Under the pieces are notes generated by a model. That model was not told the DNA's origin and did no database searches. It was given only the letters and a program-made list of their open reading frames with translations. The position numbers and the translations under genes are program-made. A stretch of DNA of 64,000 nt from Microcyclospora pomicola (Eukaryota; Ascomycota; Dothideomycetes; Capnodiales): contig NHNY01000014.1 in assembly GCA_002786065.1 (NCBI GenBank), forward strand, positions 186,001 through 250,000, written 5' to 3'. Each line of letters begins with the position of its first letter. Position 1 is the stretch's first letter. Shown here piece by piece: positions 57,092 to 64,000 of the stretch.

Positions 57092-57799
57092 ATGTCTCTG
57101 AGAACGCTAGGTGCCAAAGCCGCCGCCGCGCTGGACGAAGAGCTCATGTCCAGCGGGGCCTTCTCTATCGATCAATTGATGGAACTGGCCGGTCTATCCG
57201 TCTCGCAAGCACTCTATCGTCTCTCCCCACCTTCACAATCCCCCAAAGTCCTCATCGCCTGCGGACCGGGCAACAACGGCGGTGACGGCCTCGTCGCAGC
57301 GCGCCATCTCTACCATTTCGGCTACCAGCCGACCATGTTCTATCCGAAGCGCAGCGGCAAGGACATCTACGCTCGCCTCACCAAGCAGCTCGAACAGCTG
57401 CACATCCCGTTCTCGGACGACTTTGAAGGCGTGCTGCAGAACACGGACTACGTGATTGATGCCATCTTCGGCTTCTCGTTTACTGGCGAGGTGCGCGAGC
57501 CGTTCCCTAAAGTCATCCAGGCGCTCGCCAACACCAAAGTCCCTGTCCTGGCGGTCGATGCACCTTCGAGCTGGGACATCCAAGACGGGCCGCGGAGCGA
57601 AGGGCCAGGGAAGGGGTATCAGCCTACCGCGCTCATCTCCTTGACGGCGCCCAAACCGCTGGTGAAGTGGTTCGAGGGCAGGCACTTCGTGGGCGGACGA
57701 TTCGTTGGCCAGGAGATGGCCAAGAAGTATGGATTTGATGTGCCGCCGTTTAAAGGATCGGATCAAGTCGTTGAGGTGCAGCGGTCTGAGAAGTTGTGA
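57092..57799 (+). CDS. NAXE: NAD(P)H-hydrate epimerase
   Basis: Intronless, 235 aa from ATG 57092. It shows the YjeF_N/NAXE pattern: LGAKAAAALDEELM at the start, FSIDQLMELAGLSVSQAL, the nucleotide-binding loop VLIACGPGNNGGDGLVAARHL, YVIDAIFGFSFTGEVREPF, the active-site Asp in VPVLAVDAPSSWDI, and YQPTALISLTAPKPLV. The enzyme converts R-NAD(P)HX to S-NAD(P)HX, so that NAD(P)HX dehydratase can repair hydrated cofactor. An upstream in-frame GTG at 57083 is not a natural start. Length matches fungal members. It marks the return to conserved genes after the island. Confidence 0.95.
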   Translation: MSLRTLGAKAAAALDEELMSSGAFSIDQLMELAGLSVSQALYRLSPPSQSPKVLIACGPGNNGGDGLVAARHLYHFGYQPTMFYPKRSGKDIYARLTKQLEQLHIPFSDDFEGVLQNTDYVIDAIFGFSFTGEVREPFPKVIQALANTKVPVLAVDAPSSWDIQDGPRSEGPGKGYQPTALISLTAPKPLVKWFEGRHFVGGRFVGQEMAKKYGFDVPPFKGSDQVVEVQRSEKL

Positions 57800-58883
57800 C
57801 GATGGGATTGGGAGTATGAGAGTAGCTTCTATTCAACATGTTCCTTCTGCTCCACGCACGAAGAGTGATGCTTCTGTCCAAGCTGCTCCCTCCCCAGCAC
57901 AAGTTAAGATGTTGATGCAGGTAGTCAGGTACCTCGAGCTCGACACTCTAGGACGTGTGTGGGATCGATCCCACCAAGATCTCTCATGTTTCTGACTAAC
58001 GGTTTTATCCCAAGCAGCACTTGTATTCAGAAATCAGTGGGCGTAAAATACAAGAGTCCGCACAGAAGATTCGCAGGGAGAGGGCCATTTCAGCTGGGCA
58101 ACACTGCACATTGCGGACATGAACACGAGGTGCTCCCTGGCGCGCGACATATCTCAAGAACACAACGCGAGGACTGCAGGACGACATCTCATAAGCACTA
58201 CGGAAAACTATCGAGGCAGAACAGCGGCGAATCTAGCATTCGCTCGTCGTGGGGATTGCATCATGCTTACCAGCTGTCTTTTGCAGACCTGCAAGGCCTC
58301 CGCGGGTGGGACTTAGACTTTGGTTCGATGTCAAACAGATGCAAGCACTGTCAGGAGATATAGCCGTCGTGTTTGTATGACCAAGCGCGCGACAGATACC
58401 TCTTTCAGATCCTCACCTGCGAAGGTTCGTAGGTTCCTACGGATGTTCGGAAGTCAGCCGTATGCGTGATGATCTTGGCGCTGTCAAGACACTCTACCTG
58501 GGGAAATGTACCGCCATACCCTTTGCAATCTACCTGCGAAGGCCTCACGGGTCTGCCAAAGACGTCTTTCACACAATCGTCCGTTGCTGTGGTGTTGCGG
58601 CGGAAGAGAGGCCGAAGCGGTGATTTCGGGATCCCAATACTCCACAAACCCCATTCCATTACCTACTTAGCTCTACTCCACCTTTACGCCTAAGGCTTTC
58701 CTCCTCGGCTTCAGAATCAGGTAGGTACCGCAACTCTTCCCATAACTCTTATAGAGACCGACATCCATCAGAAGATGGGGTGCTTTCTCCGTTCGTCAAG
58801 TCATCTCGAGTTCTACATTTGTAGAGGTTTCCGCTTCTACTGCATCGTCGTTGGGAGTTGATCCGACGTCCAACGTCTCCAAC
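57800..58883. other. 1.1-kb intergenic region
   Basis: No convincing gene. The motif CCTGCGAAGG occurs twice (about 58419 and 58530). The right end should hold the promoter of the secreted protein at 58884. Confidence 0.45.
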
Positions 58884-60560
58884 ATGGACAACCTCACATT
58901 TCTTACACTTGTGACCATCCTGACCTGTATCGTGGCGCAGGCTCTCGCACAATCCAATGTGACCACGGCCCAGGACGTAACGGCATTTGCACTCACCTAT
59001 GGCTATCCGCTGCTGTCATTTGAAAAGCTTTCGTCATTACTCTTGGCTGCCGTCGGAGCCAACACGATTTACCATTCAAGGTCTCTATCGACAGCTTCCA
59101 GCCGCGTTGTTGTGAAGCCCAATGTGGTGAGTGGCGAGAAGAGATGCCTGGAGAGCTACTGTTTGCTGTATGACAAGTCGAATTCTGATTATCTGTAGGA
59201 CACGGTGTATTCCGTCGCCATCTTCGATCTCAGTCATGGCAATGTCGCGATCACGATCCCTGACATCCCATCCAGCCAAGCCGCACTGTTCAGCTATTAC
59301 GATCCACTTGGTGACAACTTCGCGAACACAGGGACCGGAAATCTGGCCGAAGCTGGTCGGTATCTGCTGCGGCCTCGGGCAAGCAACTCTACCTATGGCG
59401 TGACCGCCATCAATGGTACAGATGGTGCTGGTTACGCTGCTTATATCGACTCTCCATCAACATACGGCATCCTGCTCATCCGCTGGCTGGTTAATGCTAC
59501 GAATCTTGACGCCATCCATGAGTACCAGGACTCGACAACGATGGTTACTCTATCCAACAACAGTAGCAGTACAGCGGCCCCCTTGCTTGCATCCCTGCCA
59601 GGAACAAACTCTTCGCTCAGCCCAGCAGAGAACGTTCTCAACCTCCTCGCAGTTCTTGCTCCGGGGAGCCGTCCCGAAGACCTCTCGACACTCTCTTCTC
59701 TGACGCACACCCTGTCCATGGCAGGAATCGCGGATTCAGCGTACACCGCCCCTAGTAACGTCAACCTCACGCTTGCCAACATCACAAGTCTCAACAGCGC
59801 CTCGTCTGCTGCGTCAGATCTCGCGCAGGAACTCAACAACGGCTGGATCCAGTTCTCGCCCTCGGCTACCGGCGACTTCGGCACCAACTACGCTTTCCGC
59901 TCCGCCATCGCTGCCTCCGGCTACCTGATGCTACGTGCCCCCAACGCTGTCTACCCTTCCTGGACAAACACGTCCATATCCAGCTCCGATTCGTCATCTG
60001 GTCTCGGCTCGAGCCTTCTCACCCTCGCCGCCGACGAAAGCCTGCTCTACACCTTCTCCGGCAAACCGCCCCTCCAGGCGCAGACGGGGTTCTGGTCGCT
60101 GACCGCTTACGGCGCTGACAACTACCTCATCCCGAACAACCGCAGCGTGTACGCGCTCGGCGATAGAAGCAACCTGACTTACACTTCTGGCACACCGGTC
60201 TATGGCGCCAACGCGTCTGCGGATCAGGACGAATCTTTCCAGATCCTCGTGCAGGCAGCCGACGTCGCACCACCGGCGAACTGGACGACGAATTGGTTGC
60301 CGGCACCGAGTGGCGGTGGGGACGTGACCCTGCTGTTGAGGTGGTATGGAGCTGATGAGGCGCTGCTGGACGGGACGTATGTGTACCCCGTGGTGACGAG
60401 GGGCGCCGCTATGACAGCCTCAGGAGCTAGGAACGGGTCTGGAGGAGGTAACAGTACGACGCCCTTCGTGAGCGCGAGCGCACCGATGCTGAGCAGTTCG
60501 ACTTGGGCTGGTTGGCTCAGCGTGGTAACCACACTTGTGAGCATGCTGATGATACTGTAA
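58884..60560 (+). CDS. Secreted, probably GPI-anchored DUF1254/DUF1214-like protein
   Basis: Exon 1 (58884-59126) and exon 2 (59199-60560) flank a 72-nt intron and encode about 534 aa. The first 23 residues form a signal peptide (TFLTLVTILTCIVAQALAQ). The body reads AFALTYGYPLLSFEKL, DTVYSVAIFDLSHGNVAITI, ALFSYYDPLGDNF, then ending TGFWSLTAYGADNYLIPN and SFQILVQAADVAPPANWTTNWLPAP with GGGDVTLLLRWYGA. These are hallmarks of the DUF1254/DUF1214 pair. More than 15 N-x-S/T sequons suggest heavy glycosylation. A hydrophobic C-terminus (STWAGWLSVVTTLVSMLMIL) after a Gly/Ser-rich spacer fits a GPI-anchor signal. Biochemical function is unknown. Confidence 0.85.
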
Positions 60561-60676
60561 GATCTCTGCAAGGGGCGCGAACATGACCAGTCATCGAGCC
60601 GTTAAAGTCTTTCTGTTTACACGAGGAAATCTATGCTAGCTATCTACATGTACAGGACCGACGTCCTAAATCGTCA

Positions 60677-62515
60677 TCACTTCTCCTTTTGCGTTCCATC
60701 GTGACCTCTCAGGGATTCTCTCATCTCCCGCTTCATCCGCGTGATGGTGCCGACGCCGCCATACATCATGGCCGTGTATACCTGGCAGACACTCGCGCCG
60801 GCATTCAGGACTTGCAGACACTGCTCGCCCGTCGCGATACCGCCCGTCGCGAAGATGACTTTGGGTTCTTGGGAAGCTACTTTTCCCGGGCTAGAGCTGT
60901 TTCTCTTGGAAGGCGAGTTGGTATCTGAGGATTCGGCATCGGGTGACGACGAGGAATGTCGGTCGGGGATGGTAAGCAAAGGCTGTTTACTGTCCTGATC
61001 GGCTGCGGAGGTAAGTGGTTTCAAGCGCTTTTCATCTCGGTTGGTACTTGACTCCACGGCGGCGGATTGGCTATCAGTAGGCTTCGTGCTCGACGTCTTT
61101 GGCTCGGTATTCCCTTTTTGCGTGGTCGACGAGGACGATTCTTCTGGTGGTGCAGACCATGAATCAAGCTTGGTGCGGTATCGTCCAACCAACGATACTG
61201 TGCGCTCGAACAACTGAGGGCCCGAATAGCCTCCCATCTGAGACAAGAGTTTCTGCTCCTGAGCAGGCATGATGTAGCCTTTCGGGATTGGATCTGGCCG
61301 CTTCTTGGTGGTGTTTCCTACAATTACGCCATCGACTCCAGACTTCCAAACCGCAGTACAGATCCCGTTGATCTGAGATTCGCTATCCTCGTCAGGCGAT
61401 ACTTTGACCATGACAGCCGGCTTCGTCTTGCGATCAATGGCTTTGGCAGCATCCACCACGGCAGAAAGGATGGCGGTGAGTGGCGCCGTTGCTTGTAGAT
61501 CTCGCAGACCCGGGGTGTTGGGTGACGACACATTTACCACGAGGATGTCGGCATACATGCCAAGTTGTTGCACACATGTTACATAGTCGCGCGCTATCGC
61601 TGCGATGTCGTTGTCGGGAGTCGACTTGTTCTTGGCAACTTGGACAGCGAGCAGTTTGCCAGGCACCAGGCTGCCAGGCGGAACATCTGCTTCCCCGTCC
61701 AGCACTATCCGTTGTGAGTCTGGTCCCAGGCCAAGTCCATTGTCGTAGGCGAACTTGCGGACACGCTCTCGAAGTTGCATGGCAACATGGGCAGCACCTT
61801 CTGAGTTAAGACCATAGCGGTTGATCAGAGCATTCTGGCTCGGTAGCCTGAACACTCTCGGCTTGGGGTTGCCTTCCTGTGGCAGTGGTGTTACACCACC
61901 CACTTCTACGATCGCTGGCCCGAGGGCGAAGAGCGGATCCGGAATCTCTGCATCCTTGTCTATCCCAGCACTGGTCCCCAGCGAGTTGTCCAAGACATGT
62001 CCAAAAACCTCGACCTTCAGATCTCCGTATTTACCATCATCGTCTCCTCTTTCACGCGGATGTAACCCGAAGGTATATAATCCTTTCACATACCGAACTC
62101 CAGCGTGATGTGCGTCTTCAGGATCGACGTGAGCGGCGCGGAGTAAAGGAACCACGAGCCATTGATGTATGCTCGCGCGAGTATCCGTGACATACGCGTA
62201 GCCAAATCCTGTCAGGACCACCAAGCCCGTCGCGTAGATCCAGTTCACAAGTCCCCAACCTGTTCGACTTGCAGCATTTCCCGTCGCGGTCGCAGTCTTC
62301 TCTGCGACTTCCGCGACCTCAGCAGTGGTGGACTGGCATCTTACGAAGACCCAGGGAGCGGAACTCTTCGTATTCGGGCGGCGGAAGCTATAGGTTCGCG
62401 TGGAGAGCTGACGGGACCATTGGCGCTCGTATGCTTGCCGCTGTGATCTGTTCAGCCCATTTCTGACTCGCAGCGGAAGTGCGGCCACACCAAACAGCGT
62501 CTGAGTGCGCTGCAT
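60677..62515 (-). CDS. URA9: Mitochondrial dihydroorotate dehydrogenase (class 2)
   Basis: Intronless, 612 aa from ATG 62515. The first in-frame ATG is used because upstream frame ends at a stop near 62593. An Arg-rich mitochondrial presequence is followed by a transmembrane segment (WIYATGLVVLTGFGYAYV, about 85-105). FMN/substrate motifs follow: LGTSAGIDKDAE, VEVGGVTPLPQEGNPKPRVFRL, NALINRYGLNSEGA, VVNVSSPNTPGLRDLQ, VMVKVSPDEDSE, GVIVGNTTKKRP, FATGGIATGEQCLQVLNAGAS, and QVYTAMMYGGVG. The enzyme oxidises dihydroorotate to orotate in pyrimidine synthesis and passes electrons to ubiquinone in the inner membrane. About 105 residues of Ser/Pro/Lys-rich low complexity (60855-61170) are inserted between two barrel strands. 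The symbol follows other fungi; names vary. Confidence 0.95.
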   Translation of the reverse strand: MQRTQTLFGVAALPLRVRNGLNRSQRQAYERQWSRQLSTRTYSFRRPNTKSSAPWVFVRCQSTTAEVAEVAEKTATATGNAASRTGWGLVNWIYATGLVVLTGFGYAYVTDTRASIHQWLVVPLLRAAHVDPEDAHHAGVRYVKGLYTFGLHPRERGDDDGKYGDLKVEVFGHVLDNSLGTSAGIDKDAEIPDPLFALGPAIVEVGGVTPLPQEGNPKPRVFRLPSQNALINRYGLNSEGAAHVAMQLRERVRKFAYDNGLGLGPDSQRIVLDGEADVPPGSLVPGKLLAVQVAKNKSTPDNDIAAIARDYVTCVQQLGMYADILVVNVSSPNTPGLRDLQATAPLTAILSAVVDAAKAIDRKTKPAVMVKVSPDEDSESQINGICTAVWKSGVDGVIVGNTTKKRPDPIPKGYIMPAQEQKLLSQMGGYSGPQLFERTVSLVGRYRTKLDSWSAPPEESSSSTTQKGNTEPKTSSTKPTDSQSAAVESSTNRDEKRLKPLTSAADQDSKQPLLTIPDRHSSSSPDAESSDTNSPSKRNSSSPGKVASQEPKVIFATGGIATGEQCLQVLNAGASVCQVYTAMMYGGVGTITRMKREMRESLRGHDGTQKEK

Positions 62516-63075
62516 CCCGGCGACAGGCCGTTGCGAAACAGGACTTGCTGGAAAATAGTGCAGCAAGCTTGAGGTGGTGCAGGGCAAGCTTCACATGCTG
62601 GCGGAAGTTCGGGAGGCTTCCGAGATTCGGCGCTCGCTAACATTCGGGCACTCACCAACAGCATTAATGAGTTCATTATAATTACCTATCTGTGAATACA
62701 AATGGGAATGATCGTCTTCAGAACATCAGCTATATATGCTCCGCCTTGACAAGAAGATCCGGACACTCGAGGTCGGATCTCGACTTTACCAACACTTATA
62801 ACGAGCTATGATACACCCTTTTCGGTCCAGAATCTCCCGCATCCCGCTCAGAAACGTCGGAACTTGAGGGTGGGAAGGTCTCATCCCCACATAAACGACT
62901 AGGACTGGCCTCCTGCGTCCGCTCATCTTCCTGACTGATGTCGGTGAAACTGAGATCTGACCTCGTGTCCGGATTTTGCCGTCACCCCCTGAATATGCAT
63001 ATTGCTACCGGAACATCCATGCGTATTGGAGCTCATTCGCTATAGTACCAGCCTCTCGGTGAATTGCAAGACCGG
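62516..63075. promoter_or_regulatory. Intergenic region between DHODH and the EXPERA-like gene
   Basis: 560 bp with the DHODH promoter at left and the 3' end of the minus-strand EXPERA gene at right. No gene was recognised. Confidence 0.45.
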
Positions 63076-63780
63076 CTAGCTCTGCTTTTTCGTATGCGTG
63101 ACTTGTTTGTTCTCTACCACCGACACCAGGCGGAAGTACATGTCCAATCCCATCAGCACAGCTACGGAATACATCAGATACTTGCTGAGTATATTTCCCA
63201 TAGGACTCGAGGATGGACTTACAAACTGCCAAGTACGGGATGTAAAGTTTGCTCAGCTCCATTTTCTCGTCATTCGAGAAGCTACTCCAACTCATATAGT
63301 CGGCGATACATGTCGCGGTGGTCACGCCTGTCTGCACTGCATACATGAGTAGATGTATCGGCACTTTCGCATCATCTAGGGCCTTCGTCAGCTATCCTGT
63401 AACCAAGACAGTGGACATCTCCAGCGATTGGTGGTCCAGGGGACATACCTCGCCACAGCGCGCCCACTGCCCATATGCTCAACGGCACATGGTACAGCAG
63501 CTCCATCCACAGATACAGGGAGAACCATGCTGGCGGCGCGGTGAAGAAGCGGTCATGATAGGTCTCAATGTAGAACGTTCGGACCGTGGTGAGGAACTCG
63601 GGTTTCAGGGACATTGGATACACGATCGGGACGAGATCGACGCCTGGCATGCGTAGTTAGTAGAGGAGTCTCACGTCCATCAAAAGGGAGGTGGAGTGAT
63701 GATGTACAGAACATGACCGGGATGTGTATGGCGAAAAAGGCGAGCCATAGCAGGTCGCGTTTGCGATTGAGGATGGACAT
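63076..63780 (-). CDS. EXPERA-domain membrane protein, TMEM97/MAC30-like
   Basis: Four exons (63780-63708, 63643-63449, 63375-63223, 63161-63076) with introns of 64, 73 and 61 nt encode about 168 aa. Joined, it reads MSILNRKRDLLWLAFFAIHI, VDLVPIVYP, LTTVRTFYIETYHDRFF, SLYLWMELLYHVPLS, WAVGALWR|DDAKVPIHLLMYA, YLAVS|VLMGLDMYFRLV and ends THTKKQS. Four predicted transmembrane helices, the early acidic DLVP, the YIETYHDRFF segment and the mid-helix ELLYH are EXPERA/TMEM97 (sigma-2 receptor) features. The KKQS end is a KKxx ER-retrieval signal. Human TMEM97 binds sterols and NPC1; a fungal sterol role is inferred only. Every splice site has GT and AG and restores frame. Confidence 0.9.
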
Positions 63781-64000
63781 TGTGATTGGGTTCCGTCTTG
63801 TTTGTGTGCACTGTATGTCGGAGAGATGCTGCTGTGATCACAAGGTGCATGTGGGCATAGCGCTTCTTTCGATAGAACGGATAGTGATTACTACAGAGTG
63901 CTGTTCTCAAGCGGTTGCCGGGTCATATTCCGCCAACGACTCAAGTAACGTGCGTTAAGTTGTATGCGGGCGCGCTGCTAGCCTCACATCCCCGTGGACT

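Overview
This window is nuclear DNA of a filamentous ascomycete (Pezizomycotina), most likely a Dothideomycete. The evidence is gene density, short introns (about 48-130 nt) with GTAAGT-like donors and (C/T)AG acceptors, and gene content: SCH9, ADA2, HOS3, BBC1, a VIB-1/XprG-type NDT80 factor, a fungal L-galactonate dehydratase and a Zn2Cys6 factor. I rebuilt exon structures by joining reading frames at consensus splice sites. The order, genus and species cannot be fixed from the sequence alone.

Layout, left to right. A membrane or secreted protein of unknown function runs off the left edge (<1-288, minus). It is followed by AGC kinase SCH9 (minus) and SAGA adaptor ADA2 (plus), which are divergent, then glucose-6-phosphate isomerase, an HSL-family esterase, a STEEP1-like protein (minus), a peroxisomal-type enoyl-CoA hydratase, a Ych1/Ibp1-like phosphatase, and L-galactonate dehydratase, which converges on a Zn2Cys6 regulator (minus). 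Next come histone deacetylase HOS3 (minus) divergent from ATP23, then Aurora kinase IPL1 (minus) divergent from SRP-receptor beta. After a 3.1-kb gene-poor stretch lies a VIB-1/XprG factor (minus) with a 4.8-kb gene-poor upstream region, then BBC1 (minus), RTR1 and saccharolysin/PRD1.

From about 45.2 to 57.0 kb the character changes. Between PRD1 and the epimerase NAXE lies an island holding two relics of a tyrosine-recombinase-like gene in opposite orientations, one with a 122-bp internal tandem duplication. It also holds a complete 1476-residue divergent SNF2-type ATPase, fragments of one or two further SNF2-type genes flanking a CAG/CAA tract, an intron-containing tRNA-Trp, and at least five short-period tandem arrays (16, 21, 30 and 43 bp). 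Two of the 16-bp arrays, one on each strand, encode related peptides. This is the part of the window most likely to contain something undescribed.

Beyond the island are NAXE (metabolite repair), a secreted, probably GPI-anchored DUF1254-like protein, mitochondrial dihydroorotate dehydrogenase (minus) with a low-complexity insertion, and a TMEM97/EXPERA-like ER membrane protein (minus). Most genes are unrelated housekeeping or regulatory genes and no operon-like unit is present. The best functional neighbour pair is L-galactonate dehydratase with the adjoining Zn2Cys6 regulator.
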